NCBI RefSeq assembly: GCF_902859915.1
Contig: NZ_CADIKK010000027.1
Location: 1 to 64,000 of the forward strand
Reading direction: 5' to 3'
Length of the DNA stretch: 64,000 bases
DNA from: Paraburkholderia ultramafica
GTDB taxonomy: Bacteria; Pseudomonadota; Gammaproteobacteria; Burkholderiales; Burkholderiaceae
Under the pieces are notes generated by a model, which was not told the origin of the DNA, ran no database searches, and worked only from the letters and a program-made list of their open reading frames with translations. A program made the translations under genes and the position numbers. This document shows, in pieces, positions 1-9,180 of this stretch. The stretch's first letter is position 1; each line of letters starts with the position of its first letter.

Positions 1-1029
1 TGCGCCAAGGTTGACGTTCGGATAGAAGCCGGCTCGCGCGACGTCGATGCGCTTGGCCGCTGCCTCCACGCGCAGGCGCGCAATCACGACGTCCGGGCGG
101 CGGCCAAGCAAGCCGAGCGCAAGGTTGGCGGGCATGTCGGCAGGCTGGGTCAGATCGACGGCCGGACGCTCGATACGCAAACCGCGGTCGGGACCGGCAC
201 CCATCAGCGCGGCGATCTCGTTGCGCTCGAGTGCAATCGATTCGTCGAGCGCGAGCAGGTCGGCCTGCGCGCTTTGCTGCTTCGACTCGGCCTGCTTGAC
301 GCCGGACTGCGTTTCCAGTCCGTTCGCGAAACGCTCCCTGAACAGCTGGGCGGATTGCGTGCGCACCTGGAGTGCCGCTTGCGCGCTGTCGCGCTCGACG
401 AAGAGGCGCGCGAGGTCCGCATACGCCGCGGCGATCGACGCCGACAACACCATGCGGGCCTGCGCCGCATCGGCGCGCGCCGCTTCCAGTTCCGATGTGG
501 CGGCGGCTAGCGAAGCCCGATTCTTGCCCCAGAAGTCGATTTCGTAGCTGAAATTGAGTTCGGCGCTGCCGTAGGGGCGCCATCCGTGCGGGACGAAAGC
601 GGAGGGTGTGCCGTTGTTGTAGCTCTGCTTCTGCTTTTCGACAGAGCCTTGCGCACTCACTTCAGGCAGCAGCGCCGCGCCTGCCACTTGCGCCGACGCC
701 TCGGCGTTGTGCAGCCGTGCCTGGGCGGCCGCCAGCGTCGGCTCATCCTTGAGCGCTTCCCCGACCAGCGCGTTCAACTGCGGATCGTGATAACCGAGCC
801 ACCACTGATCGGTGGGCCATGCGGACGCGGTGCCGGCCTGGTAACCGGCCTGCCTGCCCGCGCCCGCACCGAGACTTTGTGCCGTCTCATAGCTGCTGAT
901 GTCCTTGGTGACCGGCTTTTGCGGCATGTCAGGCAGTTGCGCGCAGGCGCTCGCCACCATGGCGAATGCGAACGCGACGGCCAGCTTCACCGGTTTCGCC
1001 CGACTTCGAATGTCCGTGCTCTCTTGCAT
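1..1029 (-). CDS. NodT/OprM-family outer-membrane efflux lipoprotein (3' end beyond window)
   Basis: The first 343 codons are present and the gene runs off the left edge. The product should be the outer-membrane channel of a tripartite drug or solvent efflux pump. The start ATG at 1029 follows a GGAG-type ribosome site. The N-terminus is a basic, hydrophobic lipoprotein signal with a lipobox-like ASAC near residue 34. It is followed by the family's typical DQWWLGYHDPQLNALV segment, the E-I-D-F-W-G-K motif and long Ala/Gln-rich coiled helices. It is divergent from a TetR regulator, which probably represses it. Because it is the first gene after the regulator, the inner-membrane and periplasmic partners should lie to the left, outside the window. 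The substrate is unknown. Confidence 0.9.
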   Translation of the reverse strand, partial: MQESTDIRSRAKPVKLAVAFAFAMVASACAQLPDMPQKPVTKDISSYETAQSLGAGAGRQAGYQAGTASAWPTDQWWLGYHDPQLNALVGEALKDEPTLAAAQARLHNAEASAQVAGAALLPEVSAQGSVEKQKQSYNNGTPSAFVPHGWRPYGSAELNFSYEIDFWGKNRASLAAATSELEAARADAAQARMVLSASIAAAYADLARLFVERDSAQAALQVRTQSAQLFRERFANGLETQSGVKQAESKQQSAQADLLALDESIALERNEIAALMGAGPDRGLRIERPAVDLTQPADMPANLALGLLGRRPDVVIARLRVEAAAKRIDVARAGFYPNVNLGA

Positions 1030-1061
1030 GATCCCCTGCTCCGTTGATCGCGTTTTCAATA

Positions 1062-1119
1062 CTGAACAGTCTAGTTATAAGAATAGTTGCTGTCAACAAA
1101 AATAAACTGTACGGTTCAG
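1062..1119. promoter_or_regulatory. Probable TetR operator pair
   Basis: CTGAACAGTCTAGT (1062-1075) and the reverse complement of ACTGTACGGTTCAG (1106-1119) match at 11 of 14 positions. They face each other across the divergent promoter region. One covers the -10 box of the efflux gene and the other lies just beyond its -35 box, towards the regulator gene. This is the expected layout for autoregulation plus repression, inferred from sequence only. Confidence 0.5.
1068..1096 (-). promoter_or_regulatory. Sigma70-type promoter of the efflux lipoprotein gene
   Basis: Read on the minus strand, TTGACA (1096-1091) and TAGACT (1073-1068) are separated by exactly 17 bases. This places transcription start about 30 bases before the ATG at 1029. 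The -10 box lies inside one of the two inverted 14-base elements described separately, so a bound repressor would occlude it. Confidence 0.65.
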
Positions 1120-1221
1120 GTATGGTAAAATCACAATGTTGGCAGTCGAAGGCCGGCTACGGGCGTGCCGCCGCCGGTCCTGTCGTTGTTCGGTCGAACA
1201 GACCGGAGGAGCGCATTGAAA

Positions 1222-1839
1222 ATGAGGGTTAAGACAGAAGAAAAGCGGCAGGCGATCATTGACGCCGCGTTCCAGGTGTTCAGCGAAGTGGGCTTCGAAC
1301 GGGCATCAATGTCCGAGATCGCGGCGCGCGCAGGCGGATCAAAAGCCACGCTGTACAGCTATTACGAGTCTAAGGAAGTGATGTTCGCGGACGTCATGAT
1401 GGCTGCCGCGGAGGAAGCAAAAGTGGCGGCGGCGCTACTCAAGACTTCGCTGCCGATTCGCGAGACGCTGACGAGCTTCGGTAAACACTATCTCGCCGCG
1501 ACGGTCAAGCCGCCGATACTGGCAGTGCGCCGTCTGGCACATCATGAAGGCGGCCGATCGACCGTCGGCGCTCTGTTTTATGACCGCGGCCCGAAGCCCG
1601 CCTGGCAACTGGTGACTGACTTCCTGCAGCAAGCGATTGACACCGGGCAACTGCGCAGCTGTAACGCAGCCGTCGCGACCGCGCATCTGCGCGGTCTGTA
1701 TGAAGCGGAGCTGCTGGAGCTGTGCCTGGTTGGCGCGCCGGCAGATACCAGTTCCCGCAACATCGCCAAAGTCGTTCAGCGAGCGGTCGACGTGTTCCTG
1801 GCCGCATACGGGCCGACGGGCAGAGGTGACGCTGCATAG
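1222..1839 (+). CDS. TetR/AcrR-family transcriptional regulator
   Basis: This 205-residue protein has a canonical N-terminal TetR helix-turn-helix (about residues 10-56). The recognition segment is SEIAARAGGSKATLYSYYES, followed by K-E. The C-terminal half is a ligand-binding domain of the AefR-like type with the V-R-R-L-A-H-H-E pattern near residue 95. I chose ATG 1222 because GGAGGA lies 11 bases upstream and the TetR domain begins at once; an upstream in-frame GTG would add 19 unlikely residues. Its divergent neighbour is the efflux channel gene, so it is probably that pump's local repressor. The inducer cannot be read from the sequence. Confidence 0.9.
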   Translation: MRVKTEEKRQAIIDAAFQVFSEVGFERASMSEIAARAGGSKATLYSYYESKEVMFADVMMAAAEEAKVAAALLKTSLPIRETLTSFGKHYLAATVKPPILAVRRLAHHEGGRSTVGALFYDRGPKPAWQLVTDFLQQAIDTGQLRSCNAAVATAHLRGLYEAELLELCLVGAPADTSSRNIAKVVQRAVDVFLAAYGPTGRGDAA

Positions 1840-2749
1840 CCAGGCGCCAGGACGGCTCGCGGACTTTGGAGACGGGAAGCGAACCGCATTGTGTCGCGAG
1901 GTGGACGGGGCAGCCTATGCAGTGTCGGCGAGATCCGCCGTTTGCAACACCTGATATGGTTCAGCCTACTCCTGAGCCAACCGTTGCGACGAATTGGCCA
2001 GTGGACGACTGGACGGCTACTTCGGGACATGCCCGGATGGCACGGCACGCCGATGGCGGCCTGCGCGATTGCCGACGTCGTGCTCATGGCCTTCGGCCGC
2101 TATATGGTGAGACCTGCCGTTCGTTCGATCAACCGGTGAATGGCCGAGAAGGGTCGAAAGTGTGGATTCGATTTCCGTGAGACCGGTCATTCGCGATCGT
2201 CGACTTGCGACTGTCAGAAAAGCGACTCGTAGCCGCCTTACCAACGCTGATACTCAAATGTCGGCAAAGGCCTACAGTTGTCCCCGAGAATCCGGCTTGA
2301 ACGTCCGGAGCACTCGGTTTTCGAGTCGGTCAGCATGCGTCAGCGCGACTGGCCGTAGATGGTCGGAATACGGCCCAATTAGATTTGAAGCGGAGTCTCG
2401 ACATGACACATATGCAAAAGACACAACGGCCAGCCAAGAGCACGTGAATGACCCAGTACCCACGCCCGGTGGTATTTTTGGTGGTATCCGTACCGGCAAA
2501 ATTCCACGAACCCGCTCCAGCAAAGCGATAGCCGGAATTTTTCCATTCCGGCCCTGGCACCAAGCATTCGATTGACCGCTTTGCCGTATTTCCTCGAACC
2601 CCGCCAGCGCTTGCTGCCTGCGGGGTTTGTCGTTTCTGGCTGGCTGAACTGGTCTGCCTGAGCCCGCAGCCTGAAGAGACCGCAACAAACCAGAACGACC
2701 CGACACAGCGTGAGCGCAAAACCCGCCGCCCACGCCGCCTCAAAAAGCC
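1840..2749. other. Gene-free 0.9 kb stretch with possible integration scar
   Basis: No reading frame here looks like a real protein: all are short, overlapping and compositionally poor. The stretch is less GC-rich than its flanks. It contains a pair of GGTGGTAT direct repeats (2468-2475 and 2480-2487). It also holds a perfect 7-bp hairpin CCGGAAT/ATTCCGG (2532-2551) running into CCCTGGCACCA (2552-2562), which resembles the 3' end of a tRNA. A terminator-like hairpin follows at 2597-2630. This may be the remains of a tRNA-targeted element. A weak hydrophobic frame at about 1936-2139 could be a protein remnant that I cannot name. Confidence 0.4.
2597..2630 (+). terminator. Terminator-like hairpin
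   Basis: AACCCCGC (2597-2604) pairs perfectly with GCGGGGTT (2620-2627) across a 15-base loop. A short T-rich tail follows. No gene obviously ends here, so it may belong to a lost element. Confidence 0.4.
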
Positions 2750-4135
2750 TTACTGCCCCGCCACTTGCGCACCACCCTGCGCGTACGCGCGCCGACGCTT
2801 GAACACGTAGCCGCCCCACATCACCACCAGCCACACCGGCACGAGCCACACCGACACCGACAGTCCCGGCGTCATCGCCAGAATCACGAGGATCAGCGCC
2901 ATGAACGCGAGGCAGATCCAGTTGCTGACCGGAAACCAGAACGACTTGAACACCAGCGTCCCGCCCGCCGCGACCATCGCCTTGCGCGACTTCAGATGCG
3001 TCAGGCTGATCAGCGCCCAGTTCAACACCAAAGCCGCGACCACCAGCGCCATCAGCAGGCCGAGCGCTTCGGCCGGAATCAGGTAGTTGATGATCACGCA
3101 GGTGAACGTCGCGAGCGCCGACAAGCCGATCGCCATATACGGCACGCCGCGCCGGTCGACCTTCATCAGCGCGCGCGGCGCGTTGCCCTGCTCCGCGAGA
3201 CCGTAGAGCATGCGGCTATTCGCATACACGCCGCTGTTGTACACCGACAGCGCCGCCGTCAGCACCACCACGTTGAGAACGTTCGCGGTCAGCGTCGAGC
3301 CGATCTGCGAGAAGATCATCACGAACGGGCTGCCGCCGGCGGCCACCTCGTTCCACGGGTACAACGACAGCAGCACCGCCAGCGAGCAGATGTAGAAAAT
3401 CAGAATCCGGTAGATCACCTGATTCACGGCCTTCGGAATACTCTTCTGCGGATCGGCGGCCTCAGCCGCCGTAATGCCGATCAGCTCAAGCCCGCCGAAC
3501 GAAAACATGATCACCGCGAGCATCATGAACAGCCCTTGAAAACCGTGCGGGAAAAAGCCGCCATGACTCCACAGGTTGGTGATCGACGCCTGCGGGCCGC
3601 CATGGCCGCTGATCAGCAGATAGCCGCCGAACAGGATCATGCCGATCACCGCCACGACCTTGATGATCGCGAACCAGAACTCGGTTTCGCCGTACGCCTT
3701 GACGTTGGCGAGATTGATCGCGTTGATGCCGGCGAAGCACACCAGCGCCGACACCCATGTGGGCACGCCCGGCCACCAGTAATGCACGTAGGTGCCGACC
3801 GCGGTCAGCTCGGCCATGCTCACGAGCACGTACAGCACCCAGTAGTTCCAGCCGGACAGAAAGCCGGGAAAGTCGCCCCAGTACTTGTACGCGAAGTGGC
3901 TGAACGAACCGGCGACCGGTTCCTGCGCGACCATTTCGCCCAGCTGCCGCATGATCATGAAGGCGATGACGCCGCCGATCGCGTAGCCGAGAATCATCGA
4001 CGGGCCGGCTGCCTGCAACACGCTGGCGGAGCCGAGAAACAGGCCGGTGCCGATCGCGCCGCCCAGCGCGATCAACTGGATGTGGCGATTCTTTAGCCCG
4101 CGCTTCAGGCCGTCTTGTTGCTGTGCACTGTTCAA
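2750..4135 (-). CDS. aroP: Aromatic amino-acid permease, AroP/PheP type
   Basis: This APC-superfamily symporter (461 residues from the chosen start) imports phenylalanine, tyrosine and tryptophan, or a subset, with protons. It follows E. coli PheP/AroP almost end to end, including LKNRHIQLIALGGAIGTGLF near the N-terminus, then E-M-V-x-x-E-P-V-x-G-S-F-x-H-F-A-Y-K-Y-W-G and the GGLELIGITAAEA segment. About 12 membrane helices are visible. The frame is open upstream, but no ATG gives a sensible N-terminus. A TTG at 4135 preceded by GGGG gives MNSAQQQDGLKRG and a length equal to E. coli's (457-458). Exact substrate preference is not decidable. Confidence 0.9.
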   Translation of the reverse strand: MNSAQQQDGLKRGLKNRHIQLIALGGAIGTGLFLGSASVLQAAGPSMILGYAIGGVIAFMIMRQLGEMVAQEPVAGSFSHFAYKYWGDFPGFLSGWNYWVLYVLVSMAELTAVGTYVHYWWPGVPTWVSALVCFAGINAINLANVKAYGETEFWFAIIKVVAVIGMILFGGYLLISGHGGPQASITNLWSHGGFFPHGFQGLFMMLAVIMFSFGGLELIGITAAEAADPQKSIPKAVNQVIYRILIFYICSLAVLLSLYPWNEVAAGGSPFVMIFSQIGSTLTANVLNVVVLTAALSVYNSGVYANSRMLYGLAEQGNAPRALMKVDRRGVPYMAIGLSALATFTCVIINYLIPAEALGLLMALVVAALVLNWALISLTHLKSRKAMVAAGGTLVFKSFWFPVSNWICLAFMALILVILAMTPGLSVSVWLVPVWLVVMWGGYVFKRRRAYAQGGAQVAGQ

Positions 4136-4347
4136 ATTGCGCCCCAGTGTATGGATATCGATCACCCAGTCGGACTTATGATCCGGCCCGGCAAAACCGC
4201 AAATTCTACCCCGGCCGATATAACCTAAATACTGGGAGCAACCCGCGTTGGTTCTACGCCGCACTTAACGGCGCGGATAGTGATTGTCACTCGCGCGGCG
4301 CTTCGGTATGTTGCCGTAGTCGAGGTCTCAGCCTGCGGAGATTCAAC

Positions 4348-5292
4348 ATGTCGCCCAAACGTTTGCTTTGCGCCGCTGCTTTGTATCTCTGCTTCGCCGG
4401 GGTAGCCGCCTTCGCGCAAACGGCGGCCCCCACGATGGAACCAGCCGACCAGCCCGGCACGGAAGCCAGCGCGCCCGAAATGCCCGCCCCGGCGCCGATA
4501 GCGCCCATGACACCCGCGGCGCCGGCCGCCGCGCCCGCCAAAGCCGCCCCCCAAACAGCTTCGGCCCCCGAGCCCCCCGCCCCGCCCATGACGGGCCCGG
4601 TGCGCAACGTCGTGCTGGTTCACGGCGCCTTCGTCGATGGGTCGAGCTGGAACGGTGTTGTCGCGAAATTGCAGCAGAAGGGCTATCACGTGAGTTCGGT
4701 GCAGAACCCGCTCACGTCGCTCGCCGACGATGTCGCCGCGACCCGCCGCGTGCTCGCGCGCCAGGAGGGTCCGACCATGCTGGTGGGGCACTCGTGGGGC
4801 GGCGTGGTGATCACCGAAGTGGCCGCGAACGCGCCGAACGTCGCGGGCCTCGTGTACGTCGCCGCGATCGCGCCGGAGCTGCGCGAGTCGGCGATGGACC
4901 TGCTGAAGCGCGCCCCGCCGATGCCCGCGGGCCAAGCCATGAGCACCGACCCGAGCGGCTTCCTCTGGCTCGACCGCGGCCGCTACCACGCCGACTTCGC
5001 CGCGGACGTGCCCGAGAACGTGACGCGCGTGCTCTCCGCCGCGCAAGTGCCGATCGCCGCGAAGGCCTTCAGCGAAACGGTCAGCCAGGTCGGCTGGAAG
5101 GACAAGCCGTCGTGGTACGTGCTGACCACGAAAGACCGGGCGGTGTCGCCGGAAGTCCAGAAATTCATGGCCGACCGGATGGGCGCGAAAGTCGTGCCGG
5201 TGGCGTCGAGCCACCTCGCACCGGTATCGCATGCGGGCGCGATCGCCGACGTGATCGACCGCGCGGCGCGTGAGTTGAGCCGCCAGCAATAA
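4348..5292 (+). CDS. Secreted alpha/beta hydrolase, salicylate-esterase/HNL-like
   Basis: The 314-residue protein starts at ATG 4348, with GGAG seven bases upstream. A signal peptide ends near residue 23 (A-F-A|Q). A Pro/Ala-rich linker of about 55 residues follows (26-81), then an alpha/beta-hydrolase domain. The oxyanion segment is VLVHGAFVDGSSW and the nucleophile elbow is GHSWGG (Ser149). The catalytic His is probably His289 in SSHLAPVSH. The domain resembles the small esterases of the hydroxynitrile-lyase/methyl-salicylate esterase group. It probably acts in the periplasm or outside the cell on a small ester; the substrate is unknown. It is divergent from aroP and not clearly co-transcribed with poxB. 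Confidence 0.85.
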   Translation: MSPKRLLCAAALYLCFAGVAAFAQTAAPTMEPADQPGTEASAPEMPAPAPIAPMTPAAPAAAPAKAAPQTASAPEPPAPPMTGPVRNVVLVHGAFVDGSSWNGVVAKLQQKGYHVSSVQNPLTSLADDVAATRRVLARQEGPTMLVGHSWGGVVITEVAANAPNVAGLVYVAAIAPELRESAMDLLKRAPPMPAGQAMSTDPSGFLWLDRGRYHADFAADVPENVTRVLSAAQVPIAAKAFSETVSQVGWKDKPSWYVLTTKDRAVSPEVQKFMADRMGAKVVPVASSHLAPVSHAGAIADVIDRAARELSRQQ

Positions 5293-5369
5293 CCTCGCGT
5301 GGGCGGATGCGCGAACCTCATCGCGCATCCGCACGCTCCACCTGCGCGCGCATCAATCCACCTCAGACC

Positions 5370-7094
5370 TCAGCGCAGATTCGTGGTCGCCAGTTCGACG
5401 ACCTCGTCACCTCGCCCGTTCAGCACCGCCTTCAACATATACAGACTGAAGCCCTTCGCCTGGGCCCACTGAATCTTCGGCGGCAACGCGAGTTCATGCT
5501 TCGCGGTCACCACGTCGATCACCGCCGGCCCCGGATGCGCGAACGCCTCGCGCAACGCCGGTTCGATGTTCTCCGACTGTTCGATACGGACACCGTAGAT
5601 TCCCGCGCCGCGCGCAATCGCCGCGAAGTCGGTTGCGGCGAGATCGGTGCCGGCTTCCAGATAGCCACCCGCCTTCATCTCCATCGCGACGAAGCCGAGC
5701 GTGCTGTTGTTGAACACCACGACCTTGATCGGCAGATCGAGTTGACGTGCGCTGAGCAGATCGCCGAGCAGCATCGACAGACCGCCGTCGCCCGACAGCG
5801 AAATCACCTGGCGGCCCGGCTGCGCCGCTTGCGCGCCGAGCGCCTGCGGCATGGCATTCGCCATCGAGCCGTGATTGAACGAACCGTGCAGGCTGCGCCG
5901 GCCGTTCATCGTCAGATAGCGCGCGGCCCACAGCGTCGGCGTGCCGACGTCGGCACAGAACACCGCGTCTTCGTTGGCGACTTGATCGACAATGCTCGTC
6001 AGGTATTGCGGATGAATCGCGCGCCCCGGATCGGATGGCCGCGCAAGATCGTCGAGGCCCTTGCGCGTGTCCGCGTAGTGCTTGCGCGCGTTGTCGAGGA
6101 AGCGCCGGTCGGTCTTGCGTTTGAGCTTCGGCAACAGCGCCTGCAAGGTCGCCTTGACGTCGCCGACGAGACCCAGCTTCACCGGCGCGCGTTTGCCGAG
6201 CGCGGAGCCGCGCCGGTCGATCTGCACCACGTTGCCGTGCGTCGGATAGAAGTTGCGATACGGAAAGTCAGTGCCGAGCATCACGAGGGTGTCGCACGAC
6301 ATCATCGCGTGATAGCCGGAGCTGAAGCCGATCAGCCCGGTCATGCCGACGTCGAACGGGTTGTCCCACTCGACGTATTGCTTGCCGCGCAGCGCATGCA
6401 CGGTCGGCGCGCCGAGCTGGTCGGCGCAGGCGACCACTTCGTCGTGCGCGCCCGCGCAGCCGCTGCCGCATAGCAGCGTCACGCCGCCCGCCTGATTCAG
6501 CAGATCGGCGAGCCGGTCAAGATCGGCCTCGGACGGCACCACCGTCGAGCGCTCCAGCGTGCCGGCCCATGCCGGCGTTTCCTCGGGCGCTTCGCCGAGC
6601 GCGACATCGCCCGGCAATACGATCACCGCGACGCCGCGCTCCTCGATCGCGGTGCGCATCGCGCGCGCCAGCACGCGCGGAAACTGCGACGGATTCGTCA
6701 CCAGCTCGACGAAGTGGCTGCACTCCTTGAACAACTCTTGCGGATGGGTTTCCTGAAAGTAGCCGAGGCCGATTTCCGAGGACGGAATGTGCGCGGCGAT
6801 CGCGAGCACAGGCTGATGATTGCGATGACAGTCGTACAGGCCGTTGATCAGATGCAGATTGCCCGGACCGCAACTGCCCGCGCAGACGGCGAGCTTGCCG
6901 GTGGCGGCGGCATCGGCGCCGGCGGCGAAGGCGGCCACTTCTTCGTGACGCGTGTGCATCCAGCGAATCGAGCCGAGCCGTTGCAAGCTATCCGACAAGC
7001 CGTTCAGGCTGTCGCCCGTCACGCCCCAAATCCGTTCGACGTCCGCTGCCGCCAGTGTTTTGGCCAGATAATCCGCAATAGTCTGCTTACCCAT
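5370..7094 (-). CDS. poxB: Pyruvate dehydrogenase (quinone), pyruvate oxidase
   Basis: This 574-residue enzyme oxidatively decarboxylates pyruvate to acetate and CO2 and passes electrons to ubiquinone at the inner membrane. It aligns along its whole length with E. coli PoxB (572 residues). Shared features are the N-terminal RIWGVTGDSLNGLSDSL, the ThDP-activating Glu in RHEEVAAFAAGA (about residue 51), AGSCGPGNLHLINGL, and the ThDP-Mg motif beginning GDGG and ending VVFNN. The C-terminal K-G-F-S-L-Y-M-L segment corresponds to the lipid-activated membrane anchor. It appears monocistronic. In enterobacteria it serves stationary-phase or microaerobic growth; that role here is inferred. Confidence 0.96.
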   Translation of the reverse strand: MGKQTIADYLAKTLAAADVERIWGVTGDSLNGLSDSLQRLGSIRWMHTRHEEVAAFAAGADAAATGKLAVCAGSCGPGNLHLINGLYDCHRNHQPVLAIAAHIPSSEIGLGYFQETHPQELFKECSHFVELVTNPSQFPRVLARAMRTAIEERGVAVIVLPGDVALGEAPEETPAWAGTLERSTVVPSEADLDRLADLLNQAGGVTLLCGSGCAGAHDEVVACADQLGAPTVHALRGKQYVEWDNPFDVGMTGLIGFSSGYHAMMSCDTLVMLGTDFPYRNFYPTHGNVVQIDRRGSALGKRAPVKLGLVGDVKATLQALLPKLKRKTDRRFLDNARKHYADTRKGLDDLARPSDPGRAIHPQYLTSIVDQVANEDAVFCADVGTPTLWAARYLTMNGRRSLHGSFNHGSMANAMPQALGAQAAQPGRQVISLSGDGGLSMLLGDLLSARQLDLPIKVVVFNNSTLGFVAMEMKAGGYLEAGTDLAATDFAAIARGAGIYGVRIEQSENIEPALREAFAHPGPAVIDVVTAKHELALPPKIQWAQAKGFSLYMLKAVLNGRGDEVVELATTNLR

Positions 7095-7252
7095 GATGTA
7101 CCCCGCTCAGTGAGAAAGACGGTGCCTCTGGAATGCCAGAGAGTACCTCTTTCGCACAAAACGTGTCATCACAGGCTGCCTTCTTTGGGCGAGCCGTAAG
7201 CGCAGTGAAATGGCTACGTCGGCAAGACCACGCAGCCACCACCCGGCTACAG

Positions 7253-8086
7253 TTAACGCAGCATGAACGACATCGCCGACAGACAGTTCAGCATCCGCAC
7301 CGCATGTTCCGCCGATGCCGCGCTAAAGCGCAACGTCACGGCGTCGACGCGCGTGAGCGCCGGCCATTGGCAGAACAGGTCGGCAAGCGCGCTGGTTTGC
7401 ACGCGCAGCTCGCAGTCGACGGGCTTCGCTGCGGCGCGCGTCGCGTGCTGCGCATAACCATCGGCGGCGTGCTGCTGGAGCACTTCACGCGCGGCGCTTC
7501 TGATCGCTTCGCGCGCGCTGGCCGGGGACTGCGTAACACCGCTCGCGTGCCCGGTCGCGCGCTTCGTGACGACAAAACGCGCGTGCGGAAAACGCGGCGC
7601 GGCTTCTTCCGCGAATACGTCGTCGCCGGATAAAAGCGCGACACGTGCGCCATATTCTTCGGCGAGCGCGCCGTACACGGCTGCTTCGCCGACTTCGACG
7701 CCGTTCAGCATGACACGCGCGAATGCAAAGCTGTTGATCGTGTGCGCGAGGATGCCGCGCGTTTGCGACATCGCGTGATAGCCGATCATGAAGACCAGCG
7801 CCGGGCCGTATTCGAGCCCGGCCATCATGCCGAGCGTGCGCGGTTTGCCGAGCACGACCTGGGCGCGCGCATCGAGCAGATCGGGCAGCAGGTTGCGAAA
7901 GCCGCCGTGCGAGTCATTGACCCACACCTGAGTGGCACCGCCGGCAAACGCGCCTTCGATCGCGGCGTTGGCTTCGAGCGTCATCCAGCGGCGTGCTGTT
8001 TCGTATTCGCCGTTGCCCGCGCGCGTTTGCTCAGGATGAAACACGCCGGCGACGCCTTCGATATCGGCGGAAATGAGGACTTTCAT
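7253..8086 (-). CDS. dppA: D-aminopeptidase, M55 family (DppA)
   Basis: This zinc aminopeptidase of 277 residues releases N-terminal D-amino acids such as D-Ala from short peptides. Every key residue of B. subtilis DppA is at or within one place of the same number: Asp8 and Glu10 in SADIEGVAGV, His60 in NDSHGG, His104 in GYHAM, His115 in GILAH, and Glu134 in VGEAAV. The ATG overlaps the stop of the upstream peptidase gene by one base (TGATG), so the two are translationally coupled. As last gene of the gsi operon it probably processes imported D-amino-acid peptides, for example cell-wall fragments. No strong terminator follows, only an imperfect hairpin near 7208-7237. Confidence 0.93.
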   Translation of the reverse strand: MKVLISADIEGVAGVFHPEQTRAGNGEYETARRWMTLEANAAIEGAFAGGATQVWVNDSHGGFRNLLPDLLDARAQVVLGKPRTLGMMAGLEYGPALVFMIGYHAMSQTRGILAHTINSFAFARVMLNGVEVGEAAVYGALAEEYGARVALLSGDDVFAEEAAPRFPHARFVVTKRATGHASGVTQSPASAREAIRSAAREVLQQHAADGYAQHATRAAAKPVDCELRVQTSALADLFCQWPALTRVDAVTLRFSAASAEHAVRMLNCLSAMSFMLR

Positions 8087-9180
8087 CAGGGTGTGAGCTT
8101 CAGTAGTTGCGCGAGATCGGGAACGCTGTCGTGCAGCGAGAGACGCCGATGGCCGTCGCGGCCCGTCACGGATACGGCGCTCCACAATGCGTCGACGATC
8201 GCCTGCTCGACGCTGTCCGCACACGCGCGAAACAGCGGGTCCAGACGCGCATCGGCGACGAGCGGCGGCAGTGTGATGAAGTCGGCATCGTGCGGCACCG
8301 CATGAGCCGTCGAAAACGCCAGCGCGATATCGCCGCTGCCGTGGCCGTACACCGAGCCGGTTCGTGCCAGACCGGCTGCCGCTCGCAATGAGAGACGCTT
8401 GAGCTGGCGCGCGTCGAGCGGCGCGTCGGTGGCGACGATCATGATGATCGAGCCTTGCTCGGGTTTCGCGGCGGTAGCGGCAGCCGCTGCCGCAAGTTGG
8501 GCCGCGCGTTCCGCCAGCACGCGGCCGAGCGGCGTGCCGTCGAGCGTCAGCATCGGCAGGCGGCCGAAGTTCGCCAGCACGAGCGCGCCGACGGTATAGT
8601 CGCGGCCCGCTACGCCGGCCACGCGCGACGCGTTACCGATGCCGCCCTTCAGATCGAAGCACGACATGCCCCGCCCCGCGCCGACCGAGCCGCTCGCGAC
8701 CTGCGTGCTCGCGTTGTCGAACGCGTCGTTGAAATGCTGTTCGGTGACGGCCAGCGCCTGGATGTCGTTCAGGTAGCCGTCATTGCATTCGAACACCAGC
8801 GGATTGACGGTCGACCACTCGCGCCCGATCTGCGGATTCGCGCGGATGGCCGCACGAATCTGCGCTTGCGCGAGCGCGGCGACGCCGAACGTATTGGTCA
8901 GAGCGATCGGCGTTTCCAGCGTGCCGAGTTCCTCGACCTGCACGAGCCCGATGCTTTTGCCGAACCCGTTGATCACCGACACCGCCGCCGGCACCTTGTC
9001 GACGAACGGATCGCCACGATGCGGACGAATCACCGTCACGCCGGTTTGCAGCGCGTCTTGATCGAGCGTGCAATGTCCGACGGTCACGCCCGCGACGTCC
9101 GCAATCGTACCTAGCGGACCGCCCGGCAATGTGCCGATATGCGGCGGTGCGGGCCGCGTTGAATTGCCCGCGGCGCTCAT
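8086..9180 (-). CDS. P1/S58-family aminopeptidase (DmpA-like)
   Basis: This 364-residue N-terminal-nucleophile hydrolase resembles the L-aminopeptidase/D-esterase DmpA, which self-cleaves before a Ser that then becomes the nucleophile. Here the Gly243-Ser244 pair in KPEQGSIIM fits the cleavage site (DmpA uses Ser250). Conserved family blocks are ADVAGVTVGH, VINGFGKSIGLVQVEELGTL, ALTNTFGV, and G-S-V-G-A-G-R-G-M-S. The start ATG 9180 overlaps the stop of the gsiD gene by four bases (ATGA), and its own stop overlaps dppA. It probably trims imported peptides in the cytoplasm. Relatives also handle beta-amino-acid peptides, so specificity is open. Confidence 0.92.
   Translation of the reverse strand: MSAAGNSTRPAPPHIGTLPGGPLGTIADVAGVTVGHCTLDQDALQTGVTVIRPHRGDPFVDKVPAAVSVINGFGKSIGLVQVEELGTLETPIALTNTFGVAALAQAQIRAAIRANPQIGREWSTVNPLVFECNDGYLNDIQALAVTEQHFNDAFDNASTQVASGSVGAGRGMSCFDLKGGIGNASRVAGVAGRDYTVGALVLANFGRLPMLTLDGTPLGRVLAERAAQLAAAAAATAAKPEQGSIIMIVATDAPLDARQLKRLSLRAAAGLARTGSVYGHGSGDIALAFSTAHAVPHDADFITLPPLVADARLDPLFRACADSVEQAIVDALWSAVSVTGRDGHRRLSLHDSVPDLAQLLKLTP

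Noticed and set aside
2520..2562. Intact tRNA gene ending in CCCTGGCACCA
   Set aside because: No complementary 5' acceptor strand, D arm or anticodon arm was found in the preceding 90 bases. At most it is a 3' fragment.
2765..4096. 443-codon open frame on the plus strand opposite aroP
   Set aside because: It is rich in His, Arg, Gln and Asp from reading the GC-rich complement of a clear permease gene. No family pattern is visible.
5307..6473. Long plus-strand frame opposite poxB
   Set aside because: The composition is Arg/Ala/His-rich and without motifs, while the opposite strand encodes a full-length PoxB.
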